Source of the DNA: Paraburkholderia sartisoli
GTDB taxonomy: Bacteria; Pseudomonadota; Gammaproteobacteria; Burkholderiales; Burkholderiaceae
Assembly: GCF_900107685.1 (NCBI RefSeq)
Contig: NZ_FNRQ01000012.1
Span: forward strand, 1 to 64,000
Direction of reading: 5' to 3'
DNA length: 64,000 nt
Position 1 is the stretch's first letter; each line of letters begins with the position of its first letter. The notes below the pieces were generated by a model. The model was not told where the DNA came from. It saw only the letters and a program-made list of their open reading frames with translations, and did no database searches. Position numbers and translations under genes: made by a program. Positions 25,856 through 34,895 of the stretch are shown one piece after another.

Positions 25856-26512
25856 TCAATCCGCGGCGCGGGCCGGGCGCCTGAGCGTCAGGCCACGCCC
25901 GGCGTAGAACCGCTTCACCGTATCGAACGGCAACCAGGCATCCGCCTGAAACGGCGCCACGCCCGACGGGTTGTGAAACCACACCCCACGCTCGTCCCGT
26001 CCGTGCAGCAGGATCAGATGCCCGCCGCGCGTTTCGTTGTGCCGGTCCGGGTAGCGGATTTCCGGGCTGACGGAGACGATCGCCAGCGTGTCGGCGTCGA
26101 TGCGCGCGGCGATCTCCTCGATCCCGATTCGCGGCAGCACATCGACGTGCAAACCGAAAGCCTCCCCAGCCCACTGCGCAAACGGACGGTATATCAAGCC
26201 ATCGACACCGCCGTCGTCGCGCATCTTGTACACGTCGTGGCGCAATGCTTCGTCCAGCAACGCCGCGCGGCCCGCGTGCCCGATTCCCCAAAAGTCCAGC
26301 GCCGATTCGAGGCAGGTCAGCCCGCATAACCGCTTCGCCCAGAACCGGTAGCGCTCCGGCTCGGTAAAGCCGCTGCGACGCCAGGCGGGGTCGTCGCAGG
26401 GATCGGCGGCGTCCTCGACGATCGCGCGCACCCACTCCGGGCTGCCCCATTGCGTGTAATACGGCACGCCAGAATGGCGTAATGCCGTTACTGGTTTTTC
26501 ACTCATGCGCAT
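25856..26512 (-). CDS. C39-like papain-fold peptidase
   Basis: 218 residues from the ATG of MRMSEKPVT (an ATG two codons later is equally possible). It carries Cys63 and Cys67 in KRLCGLTCLESALDFWG, His165 in GGHLILLHG and Asn181 in FHNPSG, matching the Cys-His-Asn/Asp order of the C39-like papain fold. Members cleave leader peptides or act as peptide or amide hydrolases. No membrane segment or signal peptide is seen, and no bacteriocin genes adjoin, so the substrate is unknown. It converges with the small gene at 25634. Confidence 0.75.
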   Translation of the reverse strand: MRMSEKPVTALRHSGVPYYTQWGSPEWVRAIVEDAADPCDDPAWRRSGFTEPERYRFWAKRLCGLTCLESALDFWGIGHAGRAALLDEALRHDVYKMRDDGGVDGLIYRPFAQWAGEAFGLHVDVLPRIGIEEIAARIDADTLAIVSVSPEIRYPDRHNETRGGHLILLHGRDERGVWFHNPSGVAPFQADAWLPFDTVKRFYAGRGLTLRRPARAAD

Positions 26513-26629
26513 GATTCCCGTATTTCGACAGCGGATCACCCGATCTTAACCGCGGCCACGCATCCTTTATGATGCCGGCCCAGATCGCAGCCAGCCGGAC
26601 GCGCCGCCACAAGCAGCGTGCGCGGCGCT

Positions 26630-27970
26630 TCACAGCATGCTGCGCGGCCGTTTCATCGTCCCGTCGACAAACCGCTGCAGGCGGAATGCCGCGAGATCGA
26701 GCGACGGCCTGCCTTCATCGATCCACTCGGCGAGCAGCTTGCCGGCAATCGGCCCCATCGCGAAACCGTGGCCGCAAAAGCCCGTCGCGATCATCAGGCC
26801 GCGCACGTCCGAAGGCGCATCGATGACGGGAATGCCGTCGGGCAGCACGTCGATGAGACCGGCCCATGCCTCGGTGATCTGCGCGTCCTTCAGTGCGGGA
26901 AACAGCGCCTTGAGCTTGCGCAGCGCACGCGGCGCATGACTGCGCTCGGGCTGCGGCTGCGGGTCGCGCGGATGCAGCACGCGTTCGGCATCCGGCACGC
27001 CGCCGGGCAGACGCTCGCGCAGGTCGCGCAACATCGCGCCGTTCAGATGAAAGCTGAATTTCTCGCGCTGCTTCCACAGTTCCGGCAAGAACCACTTCAG
27101 CGCCCGCAGATGACCGAGCGTCATGTCGACGTCGACCTGCATGTCGTCGGCGAGATTGATCATGCCGTTCGCCCGCTGACGGATGCCGAGGCCATGGCCC
27201 CAGAACGTCGCCGCCGTCACCTGCGGCAGCGCGTTCGTGCGCATGCAGGTGCCGCGCACCGCCTGCTGCGGCAGTTCGAGACCGAGCGTCTTCAGGAGCC
27301 GCCAGCTGCTCGCGCCCGCCGCGCAGATCAGCCGCGACGTGCGAATCGTGCCACGTTCGGTCACGACGCCCGTGATCGCGCCCGCCGCCCGTTCGATCGC
27401 CACCACGCTGCATCCTTCGAAAAAACGCGCGCCGCTTTCGATCGCGCGCGCGGCGAACGCCGCCGCGACGCGGCGCGGTTCAGCCTGGCCGTCGGTCGGC
27501 GTGTAGAGGCCGCCCAGCACCGCGCCCTGCATGCCGTGTACGTGTGTGTCGATCTGCGCGCGGTTCAGCACGCGCGTATCGAGCCCGTACTGGCGCGCGA
27601 CGTCGGTCCATTGCTGGAACGACGCCCAGTCGCGCTCGTCGCTCGCGACGTACATGCATCCGCCCTGGCGCCATTCGAGGTCGAAATCGAGTGTGCGTTC
27701 GAGCTGTTCCCATAGACGCATGCCGGCCATCATCAGCGGCACTTCGGCGGCTTCGCGCCCCTGCTGGCGCACGAATCCCCACGCGCGCGACGACTGCTGG
27801 CCGGCGATCCGGGACTTGTCGAGCACCACCGCCTTCAGGCCGCGCCGCGCGAGGTAATACGCCGCCGCGCAGCCCATGATGCCGGCGCCGGCAATCACGA
27901 CGTCGGCTTCGGCGGAAAAGGGTTCGTCGGCGCGGGTCAGCCCGGCGTGCAGCGGATAGGTTGTCGTCAT
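26630..27970 (-). CDS. FAD-dependent amine/amino-acid oxidoreductase (DAO family)
   Basis: 446 residues. The dinucleotide-binding motif VVIAGAGIMGCAAAYYLARRG starts near residue 24, and the C-terminal FAD signature is GLMIATGFCGHGFAMGPIAGKL. Members include D-amino-acid, opine and glycine/sarcosine oxidases and PuuB. The ORF has the expected full length. Nearby genes give no substrate. About 480 bp upstream separates it from the divergent BetR-receiver gene. Confidence 0.85.
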   Translation of the reverse strand: MTTTYPLHAGLTRADEPFSAEADVVIAGAGIMGCAAAYYLARRGLKAVVLDKSRIAGQQSSRAWGFVRQQGREAAEVPLMMAGMRLWEQLERTLDFDLEWRQGGCMYVASDERDWASFQQWTDVARQYGLDTRVLNRAQIDTHVHGMQGAVLGGLYTPTDGQAEPRRVAAAFAARAIESGARFFEGCSVVAIERAAGAITGVVTERGTIRTSRLICAAGASSWRLLKTLGLELPQQAVRGTCMRTNALPQVTAATFWGHGLGIRQRANGMINLADDMQVDVDMTLGHLRALKWFLPELWKQREKFSFHLNGAMLRDLRERLPGGVPDAERVLHPRDPQPQPERSHAPRALRKLKALFPALKDAQITEAWAGLIDVLPDGIPVIDAPSDVRGLMIATGFCGHGFAMGPIAGKLLAEWIDEGRPSLDLAAFRLQRFVDGTMKRPRSML

Positions 27971-28446
27971 CGTGTGAGTCGGGAGAAAAAGGCGTGCGGC
28001 GGCATCTTCGCAGGCGCGCCGCCCGGCCGCAACCCTGAATGCGCGCCGGCGTGGCCTTCGTGGCTAGCCCGGTTCTTCCTGCGCCTTTCGAACTCCCGAT
28101 GCCTTTCGGCGTCAACCAAAGAACCCACTGACATCTTACGTTTATGCGGTTTAGATATTTTCATCGGTAAAATGGCGCCCTTGACCGAGCCGGTGCCAGG
28201 GCCCGGCAAGCGCGCGCGGATGACCGGAACGCCTCGCTTTACGCGGTGTCCGGGGATAGCGGATACTCACAGGCCAGCCGCATGACGGTCGGGGCGCGCC
28301 CGGGCAGGCAGGCGGACGAACCTGACAGTTCCCTGCCAGCCCGTGCGTCCGCGCTGTCTCCGCACTGTAATCCCGCCGGATTGTCCGGCACCCGTAGCGT
28401 CCATCATCCTGTTACGACAACCTACATCGACGGATACGCACGCAGC
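27971..28446. other. 476-bp divergent intergenic region
   Basis: Separates the FAD oxidoreductase and the BetR-receiver gene. It includes an AT-rich patch at about 28128-28175, which is a likely promoter zone. No gene, RNA or strong palindrome was recognised. Confidence 0.45.
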
Positions 28447-29301
28447 ATGCCCAACGACGCAACCTCCCCCGACTCGATCGCCGTCGCCGAACGTGTGCGC
28501 GAACTGATGAGCCGGCACGGCATCGGCAAGCGCCAGCAGACAACCGAACTGTGTCGCATCCTCGATCTGAGTTTTTCGCAGGGGCACCGCAAGCTGCGCG
28601 GCAACAGCCCGTGGACGCTCTCGCAGATCAAGAAAGTCGCCGAGGCCTTCGGCGAGCCCGCCGCGCAGCTGTTTGGCGCGCAGTCGCTCGATCCGGGCAT
28701 GGTCGGCGCGATCGCCCGGGAAGCGGTGTTCTCGATCGGCGCGATCGATCTCGCGTGTACCGCTTGGGTCGGCGCCGCGCTCGAAGCGGGCAGCCGCCCG
28801 GAGTTCATCGCGTTTTCGAAGCTCGGCCAATGGCGCGTCGTGCGGCACGACGGCGCGCTCTATCAGAACGCGTTCGAGGTTCACAAGATCGAGATTTACC
28901 CGCGGCGCGCGGAAACGGACAAACCGCTGATCGCGGTCGTCGACGACGATCAGGCTTCCGCCGACAACCTGCGCGACTATCTGGAGCGCAGCGGCTTCTG
29001 CGCGACGGCGTTTTACGGCCTGAGTGCATTCGCGGATGCGTTGCAGACCCAGGTGTTCGACGGCGTTGTGATCGACTGGCTGTTCGGCACGCAGACATCC
29101 GCTGCGGCGATCCACGCGGTGCGTGCATCGGAAAACCCGGATGCGCAGATCTTCGTGCTCACGGGCGAGCTGCTGACGGGCAAGGCCAGCGAATCGGAAA
29201 TCAGTGACGTGATCCGCAACTTCAACGTCGCCTGTTACGAGAAGCCCGCGCGCATGGCGATTCTCGTCGCCGATCTGTCGAAGCGGCTGAACCGCATCTA
29301 G
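28447..29301 (+). CDS. BetR-type DNA-binding regulator with C-terminal receiver domain
   Basis: 284 residues. The N-terminal part (about 10-78) matches the BetR helix-turn-helix domain: VRELMSRHGIGKRQQTTELCRILDLSFSQGHRKLRG. A linker of about 80 residues leads to a receiver domain from residue 160 (PLIAVVDDDQASADNL) with phospho-acceptor Asp210 (GVVIDWLFG). The DNA-binding domain comes first, reversing the usual order of response regulators. The upstream frame open to 28246 is not used: no ribosome site. It converges, 16 bp apart, with the hybrid kinase gene and probably receives its signal from it. Confidence 0.85.
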   Translation: MPNDATSPDSIAVAERVRELMSRHGIGKRQQTTELCRILDLSFSQGHRKLRGNSPWTLSQIKKVAEAFGEPAAQLFGAQSLDPGMVGAIAREAVFSIGAIDLACTAWVGAALEAGSRPEFIAFSKLGQWRVVRHDGALYQNAFEVHKIEIYPRRAETDKPLIAVVDDDQASADNLRDYLERSGFCATAFYGLSAFADALQTQVFDGVVIDWLFGTQTSAAAIHAVRASENPDAQIFVLTGELLTGKASESEISDVIRNFNVACYEKPARMAILVADLSKRLNRI

Positions 29302-29314
29302 GCGTGGTCCGTAT

Positions 29315-29333
29315 GCGTCACGCCGTGTGACGC
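29315..29333. terminator. hairpin between convergent regulator and kinase genes
   Basis: GCGTCAC and its complement enclose a 5-base loop just after the BetR-receiver stop and over the kinase stop. Could end transcripts from both sides, although no T-run is present. Confidence 0.4.
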
Positions 29334-31144
29334 GCCGCCAGCGCGCGCTGCACCACGACGCGCAACTCCTCGAAATGCACGGGCTTCGACAGGCAGTCGA
29401 AGAACGGCGCGCGCGCATCGGCGGCTGGCGCGTCGGCGCTGACCGCGATCACGGGTGCGTGGCCCGTGGGCACGTCGCGCGCGGCGAACGCTTCGACGAA
29501 CGCATAGCCATCCTTGCCCGGCATCGACAGATCGAGCAGGATCACGTCGCAGCGGTGCGTGTCGAGCCAGACCAGCGCGGCGTCGACGGTCGCGCAGGAG
29601 GCCGCTTCGCACTGCAGGTGCATGATCATTTCGCTCAGCGATTCGCGCACGAGCGGGTTGTCGTCGACGATCAGCACGCGGGCCGGCGCGCCGCCGGCGG
29701 GTATGCTGGCTTCGGTATCGGCCGCGGCGGCGGGCGCCACGGAAACGACCGGAATCGTCACGCGAAACGTCGTGCCCTCGCCGACGCGACTCTCGACCTG
29801 AATGCTGCCGCCGAACAGGTCGACGAGCCCCTTCACGATCGACAGCCCCATTCCCGCGCCCTCGAAACGTCGCGCGCGTGAAGCATCGAGCTGCGTGAAT
29901 TCCCTGAAGATCAGCGGAATCTGGTCCTCGTGTACACCCGGCCCGGTGTCGCGGACGAAAATCGACAGCAGCGTCGGCCCCTGCACGAGCTGCAGGCGCA
30001 CGCCACCCGTCTCCGTATAGCGGATCGCGTTGGTCACGAGGTTGTTCACGATCTGCCGGATGCGATGCGGATCCGACTCGACGAGACCGGTATCGCCGAC
30101 CGCGTCGCTTTCGAACGCGAGACCTTTCGCGCCTGCCGCGGGTGCATGCTGGTCGGCAATCGAGCTGATCAGCTCGCGCGGATCGAACCGCTCGTGCCGC
30201 AACTCGAGCCTGCCCGCGCCGAGGCGCGCGTAGTCGGTCAGATCCTTCATCTGCGCTTCGAGCTGGCGCGCGGCGGTTTCGAGCCGGCGGATCACGTTGC
30301 GATCGGCCTCCGAATGCACATTCAAACCGAGCAGCTCGATCGACGACACGATCGCGTGCAGCGGCGTGCGCAACTCATGGCTGATCATGCCGAGAAAAGC
30401 GTCTTTCGCGAGACCCGATTCGCGCGCGGCGCGACTCGCCTGATGTTCCGCGGCCAGCGCGGCGCGCTGCTGGCGGATCAGCCGCGTTCGACGATATCCG
30501 TTCAGCACGAGCAGCACCGTCGCCGCCGCCGAAAGCAGCAGCAGCATCATCCCCGTTGCAAAAAGCAGACGCCGCTTGGCGAGGAAATCGTGATTCATCG
30601 CCTCGCGATCGTAGACGTCCGCGTCACGACGGCTGAGCGCGAGACCGTTGACCTCCTCCCAGTGCGCGCGCAGCGTGCCCACGATGCCGTCGGCGCGGCC
30701 CGGATCGTGTTCCAGCGCCTCGATATCCGGATCGAGCAGCGCGAGCAGCGCCGTGATTTTCTGGATCTCGTTCTTCTGGTGCCCGGCCAGCGTGGGCCGC
30801 GACGCGAGCATGCGCGTGGAACCGTCCATCACGTGCAGCTTCGACTGCAGCACCTGATAGCTCAGCTGGAGCGCCGCGTAATCGGGGTCCTCGCCGGTCT
30901 GGTAAAGCAGCAACTGCGTCTGGAAGCGCGAATACGCGATCTGCAACTGCGCGGCGTCCCAGTAGAAACCGTCATACGTGCCGCTTGTCTGAAGCGTGAT
31001 CTGCGGATTGAGCAGGTTGACGCAGAGAAAATAGCCGACCGCCGCGACCGGCGGTGCGAGCGCGGCCAGCCAGATCAGGACGAGCAGGAAGCGCCGCCAC
31101 GAACGCCCCGGCATGGCCATTTCATGCGGCGGTGGCGTTTTCAT
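29318..31144 (-). CDS. hybrid sensor histidine kinase with receiver domain
   Basis: 608 residues. Two membrane helices (about 18-43 and 193-216) frame a ~150-residue periplasmic sensor. Then follow HisKA with His256 (FLGMISHELRTPLHA), the ATPase domain (N-box NNLVTNAIRYT, G1 VRDTGPGV, G2 GAGMGLSIVKGL), and a receiver with Asp538 (VILLDLSMPGKDG). The start ATG overlaps the stop of the molybdopterin-fold gene (ATGA, 4 bp), so the two are translationally coupled. The convergent BetR-receiver protein is the likely partner. The sensor domain is not a recognised family. Confidence 0.9.
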   Translation of the reverse strand: MKTPPPHEMAMPGRSWRRFLLVLIWLAALAPPVAAVGYFLCVNLLNPQITLQTSGTYDGFYWDAAQLQIAYSRFQTQLLLYQTGEDPDYAALQLSYQVLQSKLHVMDGSTRMLASRPTLAGHQKNEIQKITALLALLDPDIEALEHDPGRADGIVGTLRAHWEEVNGLALSRRDADVYDREAMNHDFLAKRRLLFATGMMLLLLSAAATVLLVLNGYRRTRLIRQQRAALAAEHQASRAARESGLAKDAFLGMISHELRTPLHAIVSSIELLGLNVHSEADRNVIRRLETAARQLEAQMKDLTDYARLGAGRLELRHERFDPRELISSIADQHAPAAGAKGLAFESDAVGDTGLVESDPHRIRQIVNNLVTNAIRYTETGGVRLQLVQGPTLLSIFVRDTGPGVHEDQIPLIFREFTQLDASRARRFEGAGMGLSIVKGLVDLFGGSIQVESRVGEGTTFRVTIPVVSVAPAAAADTEASIPAGGAPARVLIVDDNPLVRESLSEMIMHLQCEAASCATVDAALVWLDTHRCDVILLDLSMPGKDGYAFVEAFAARDVPTGHAPVIAVSADAPAADARAPFFDCLSKPVHFEELRVVVQRALAARHTA

Positions 31145-31635
31145 TTGACGATGATCGACTTGATCTGCCATGCGAATTTCGCGTCGCCGGCCGCGCCGTC
31201 GAGCTCCGCCGGGAACGCATCGCGCGGATAGATGAGAAACAGCGGGCCAAAATCGCTGACCTTCAGGCGCTTGCCGTTCATGTCGTACGCGACGATCACG
31301 CCATATCGGGCTGCGTCCGCCACGGGAACCGTGCAGACGTAATCATCCAGCGTGTGGATTTCCAGCATCGTGCCGTGTGCGCCGACCTTCGCGAGAACGT
31401 CCGACAGCGACGGCCCGGTGAACGTGGATTGCGGCGTCCATGCGGTGGAGGTCGTGATGGAATGCACCGGCAACGCGAGCAGCTGGGCTTCCGAGAAATG
31501 AAAGACGGTGTGCGCGGCGTCGTTCGTCTGCGTGATCGCGCCCATGACGTCGAGCGTCAACGGCGCGGCCCACGCGGCGTTCGCAGCCGTAGCCAGTACA
31601 AGGAAGGCCCACAGCAGGGCTCTCGGGTAACGCAT
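31141..31635 (-). CDS. exported small molybdopterin-oxidoreductase-fold (SUOX-like) protein
   Basis: 164 residues. A signal peptide (MRYPRALLWAFLVLATAANA, cut near AWA) is followed by a sulphite-oxidase-like molybdopterin-binding fold in reduced form (FHFSEAQLLALPVHSITTST, DVLAKVGAHGTMLEIHTLDDYVC, YPRDAFPAELDGAAG). Single-domain members occur in proteobacterial sensor operons; whether the pterin or molybdenum is bound is unknown, and only one Cys is present in the mature protein. The ATG at 31635 follows AGGATC. It is the first gene of a two-gene operon and overlaps the hybrid kinase by 4 bp, so it may present a signal to the kinase sensor in the periplasm (inference). Confidence 0.75.
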   Translation of the reverse strand: MRYPRALLWAFLVLATAANAAWAAPLTLDVMGAITQTNDAAHTVFHFSEAQLLALPVHSITTSTAWTPQSTFTGPSLSDVLAKVGAHGTMLEIHTLDDYVCTVPVADAARYGVIVAYDMNGKRLKVSDFGPLFLIYPRDAFPAELDGAAGDAKFAWQIKSIIVK

Positions 31636-31691
31636 GGTCAACGATCCTTTTGTTTTTTACGGTTCCGGCCGCGTGCGCCGGCCGTCAACGC

Positions 31692-33353
31692 TCAGTCGGT
31701 CTGCGGCGCCTTCAGGTGCCGCGCCGCGCGCCCTGTCGCGACGACCATCAGTTTCATCGTCGCGCGCGTCGCGCCGACAAACAGTTTGCGCGCGATGCGC
31801 TCGTCGAACCGGTCGAAATCGACTTCGGTGAGAATCACGCACGGCGCGGATTGTCCCTTGAAACGGTAGATCGACTCCAGCAGCACGTCGCCTTCGCGAT
31901 ATTCCGGATTGCCGAACAGGTCGTAGCGGCCCGTGAAACTGCGCAGACGGTGCGGGCCGAGTTGATCGAGCGACGTCATCGCCGAGCCTTCACGCCCGCG
32001 AAACGACAGCACCGCGATGTCCTGCCTGCGAAAGCCGAGCCCGAGCGCGTGCGTGATCGCGCGCTTGGTCGCGTCGATGCTGCCCTCGGTTGCGTTGGTT
32101 TCGTCGTAGGTGGAAAACGAAATGTCCGAGCCGTCGAACGGACTGCCGGCCGTCAGTCCGGCCGCGAGCGGCGTCGTGGTGCCGACGAGCTCACGCACAT
32201 AATCGAGGATATCGCGCGGGCTGCGGTAGTTCGTGGTTTCCTTCAGCGTCGTCCAGCCGGGCAGCTCGACCGGCGCGCGCATGTACAGGTTCTGCAGCGG
32301 GTCTTCGAGCCACCACCAGGCGGCCCCCGGCCGCAGCAGACGTTCGAGCGCCGCGACCCACGGCTGCTGGAAATCCTGCCCTTCATCGACGATCAGCACG
32401 TCGAACTGCCAGCGCGCATCGACCGGCGATTGCGCGAACGTGGCTTCGAGCTGTTCGAACACGTTCGGCGCATCGAAGTCCGGCGCGCGGCCCGCGTCGC
32501 GTGCGATCCAGTCGCAGAGCTGATGGTAGTTCGCGACCTTCGCCCCGGGCGGCGCCACGCGCGCGATGTGATCCGCGAGCGGCCGGTTGAAGCACACGTA
32601 TAACGTGCGCCTGCCTTCGGCGAGCGCGTCTTTCATCACCTGCACCGCGAGCTGCGTCTTGCCGGAGCCCGCCGTGCCCGTCACGCGCAAACGGAATGGC
32701 GTGAATTCGAGCCGCCGGGCCCACGTCGCAAGACCGCCCGCGAGTCGCGTGACCAGCGTGCCGGCCTGGCCGACGAGCGCGCTCGCGTCGGGCGTCAGCG
32801 CGAGTTCGTCGGCGAGAAAGTGGTGGATTTTCGCCGCGCACGCGAGACGCGGCTCATCCGCGGGAAGCGCCTCGCGGATGATCGCGGCGAGGCGATCCTT
32901 GCGCGTTGCGTCGACGATACGGGCCGGGGCCACGCCGGCAATCGCGGCATCCTTCACGACGTGGTCGGGGCAATACAGCAGTTCCTCGATGAAAAACGAG
33001 TTCGCGCCGAGCGCCGCGGTGAAACGGCGGTGCATGCCTTCGACGGTGCGCGCAAGCGCGATCGCGACGTTGCGCTCGGTCTGCATGTGAACTTTCACGA
33101 GCCCCTTGGGCGTCTCGCGCAGAAAGCCGGTTTTCTGCTCGACGATCATCACGCGGCCCGACGGGCTCACGATCACGAAATCCGCTTCGCCGAACACCGA
33201 AAAGCCCTGGTTCAGGCGCGTCCAGTGAACGCCGTGATACACGGTGTAATCGTCGGGCAACGCGTGTTCGAGCAACGCGAGCGTTTCGCGCTCGCGCGAA
33301 GCGGCACCGGTGGCAGCGAGATTTTTCCAGTCGTCGGGGGCGATGCGGGCCAT
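31692..33353 (-). CDS. NERD nuclease-domain / SF1 helicase-like ATPase
   Basis: 553 residues. The N-terminal NERD domain keeps the nuclease residues: Asp58 in FGEADFVIV and Glu72-x-Lys74 in IVEQKTG. An ATPase follows with Walker A GTAGSGKT (226-233), Walker B IVDEGQDF (Asp323, Glu324), a motif III-like LEDPLQNLY and a C-terminal UvrD/Rep-like segment ending in IYRFKGQSAPCVILTEVDF and KLFVGATRATM. NERD-helicases occur as free-standing repair proteins and in phage-defence systems such as Nhi. No partner genes of a defence island are adjacent. The ATG at 33353 is chosen over a GTG five codons upstream. The biological role is open. Confidence 0.82.
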   Translation of the reverse strand: MARIAPDDWKNLAATGAASRERETLALLEHALPDDYTVYHGVHWTRLNQGFSVFGEADFVIVSPSGRVMIVEQKTGFLRETPKGLVKVHMQTERNVAIALARTVEGMHRRFTAALGANSFFIEELLYCPDHVVKDAAIAGVAPARIVDATRKDRLAAIIREALPADEPRLACAAKIHHFLADELALTPDASALVGQAGTLVTRLAGGLATWARRLEFTPFRLRVTGTAGSGKTQLAVQVMKDALAEGRRTLYVCFNRPLADHIARVAPPGAKVANYHQLCDWIARDAGRAPDFDAPNVFEQLEATFAQSPVDARWQFDVLIVDEGQDFQQPWVAALERLLRPGAAWWWLEDPLQNLYMRAPVELPGWTTLKETTNYRSPRDILDYVRELVGTTTPLAAGLTAGSPFDGSDISFSTYDETNATEGSIDATKRAITHALGLGFRRQDIAVLSFRGREGSAMTSLDQLGPHRLRSFTGRYDLFGNPEYREGDVLLESIYRFKGQSAPCVILTEVDFDRFDERIARKLFVGATRATMKLMVVATGRAARHLKAPQTD

Positions 33354-33493
33354 GCGATGCCTCGTCACGTTGAAGTGGGCATATTGTACGCAGCGATCTG
33401 GCTGTAGCCGGTAAAAAACGCCTTCTTCGTGTATCGTTTACGGTTCGACGCCGCGACCATGCGCGGCGCTTTGCTTTCCAGGAGAACCGCCGA

Positions 33494-34123
33494 ATGATCA
33501 CGATCTGGGGACGCGCCAATTCCGTGAACGTCCAGAAAGTCCTGTGGTGCTGCGATGAGCTGTCGCTGCCCTACGAGCGCATCGATGCCGGCATGCAGTT
33601 CGGCCGCAACAACACGCCCGACTATCTGGCGATGAATCCGACCGGCAAGGTCCCGACGCTCGTCGACGGCGATTACGTGCTGTGGGAGTCGAACTCGATT
33701 CTGCGCTATCTGACGATGCAGTACGGGCCGCCGTCGCGCATCCTCTATCCCGTCGACCCGAAAATCCGCGCGGGCATCGACCGCTGGCTCGACTGGGCGC
33801 TGAGCACCCTGCAACCGGCCGAGCGCCCGGTGTTCTGGTCGCTCGTGCGCACGCCGGCCGCCGCGCGCGACCTCGCCGCGCTCGAACGGGACGTCGAGGC
33901 CGTGGGCGTACTCTGGAAACAGCTCGACACGCATCTGGTGGGCCGCTTCTTCCTGGAAACCGACCACTTCACGCTTGCTGACATCGTGCTCGGCGCGTAC
34001 GCGAAACGCTGGTTCGGCCTGGAAGGCATCGAACGCGGCTCGATGCCGAATCTGGAACGCTGGTATTCGCGGCTCGAAACCCGTCCCGGATTCCAGAAGT
34101 ACATCGATCTGCCCCTGACGTGA
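33494..34123 (+). CDS. glutathione S-transferase family protein
   Basis: 209 residues with the thioredoxin-like N-terminal domain (MITIWGRANSVNVQKVLWCCDELSLPYERI; GSH-binding Ser/Glu in LWESNSILRYL near residue 65) and an all-helical C-terminal domain from about residue 88 (IDRWLDWALSTLQPAE). Conjugates or reduces electrophiles with glutathione in the cytoplasm. It belongs to the theta/beta-like bacterial group with Ser near the N-terminus as likely catalytic residue. AGGAG sits eight bases ahead of the ATG. Confidence 0.88.
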   Translation: MITIWGRANSVNVQKVLWCCDELSLPYERIDAGMQFGRNNTPDYLAMNPTGKVPTLVDGDYVLWESNSILRYLTMQYGPPSRILYPVDPKIRAGIDRWLDWALSTLQPAERPVFWSLVRTPAAARDLAALERDVEAVGVLWKQLDTHLVGRFFLETDHFTLADIVLGAYAKRWFGLEGIERGSMPNLERWYSRLETRPGFQKYIDLPLT

Positions 34124-34199
34124 CCGGCCCGGCTGCGCGGCATGGCGAAACGGGAATGGGGCCTCGACGGCCCGTTCGATCGAAGTTCGCGATGCCCCG

Positions 34200-34212
34200 T
34201 ATAATCGACGCA
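34200..34212 (+). promoter_or_regulatory. -10 element implying a leaderless zur transcript
   Basis: TATAAT at 34200-34205 ends seven bases before the ATG at 34212, so the expected start site falls at or next to the A of the ATG. No ribosome-binding sequence precedes the ATG. The -35 is weak (TTCGAT at 34175). Confidence 0.5.
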
Positions 34213-34775
34213 TGAAGAACGCTTCCCCCACGACCGCGCACCACCACCACGCCGACCCTGCGCCCGCCGGCGCGGGTTCGCCGGAGGCCGCGCTCGCACT
34301 GGCAGAAGAATATTGCCGCGAACGCGGCGAGAAGCTGACTCCGATCCGCCGCAAGGTGCTGGAACTGCTGCTTGCTTCGGGCCGGGCAACGAAGGCGTAT
34401 TCGCTGCTCGACGACATGCGCCAGATTCATCCCGGCTCGGCGCCGCCCACGGTGTATCGCGCGCTCGATTTTCTGCTGTCCGCGGGGCTGGTTCACCGGA
34501 TCGAATCGATCAACGCGTTCACGGTGTGCCATGACCTGACGCAATGTCAACATGGCATCCTGGTCGTCTGCCAGCAGTGCGGCAACGTCACCGAACTGCA
34601 TCAGCCGAAGCTGCGCCAGGCGCTCGTCGCGCAGATCGAAGACGCGGGCTACAGCCTCGCCAGCGATGAAATCGAGCTGAAAGGTCTGTGCGCTGCCTGC
34701 CAGGCGGAAAACGCAGCGAAAAACGCCTTACCTGAAGGCAAACCTGCGAAGAGCGCGGAAGTCGCCCGCGGCTGA
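34212..34775 (+). CDS. Fur-family zinc regulator (Zur-like)
   Basis: 187 residues. After a His-rich tail (HHHH near residues 10-14), the winged helix of Fur proteins spans about 35-110 (LTPIRRKVLELLLASGRATKAYSLL; PPTVYRALDFLLSAGLVHRI), followed by the dimer/metal domain with two CxxC pairs (CQQCGN and CAACQ) that hold structural zinc. HDLTQCQHGILVVC is close to Zur/YebC-type Fur proteins. Zur represses zinc uptake when zinc is plentiful. No zinc transporter genes adjoin in this window. The -10 next to the ATG suggests leaderless translation. Confidence 0.85.
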   Translation: MKNASPTTAHHHHADPAPAGAGSPEAALALAEEYCRERGEKLTPIRRKVLELLLASGRATKAYSLLDDMRQIHPGSAPPTVYRALDFLLSAGLVHRIESINAFTVCHDLTQCQHGILVVCQQCGNVTELHQPKLRQALVAQIEDAGYSLASDEIELKGLCAACQAENAAKNALPEGKPAKSAEVARG

Positions 34776-34790
34776 TAACGCACCTCATCG

Positions 34791-34818
34791 ATCACGCGCA
34801 GGCTTTGCGCGTGATTTC
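34791..34818 (+). terminator. terminator after the Zur-like gene
   Basis: ATCACGCGC (34791-34799) pairs with its exact complement at 34807-34815 around a 7-base loop, followed by TTTCC. Lies 16 bases after the stop. Confidence 0.65.
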
Positions 34819-34895
34819 CTGCACTGCACGCATGGTGGCACCGCGTCCGCAGCGCGGGTGGCCACATCGCCGTACCCCCCTCTCATCTCCACGAT

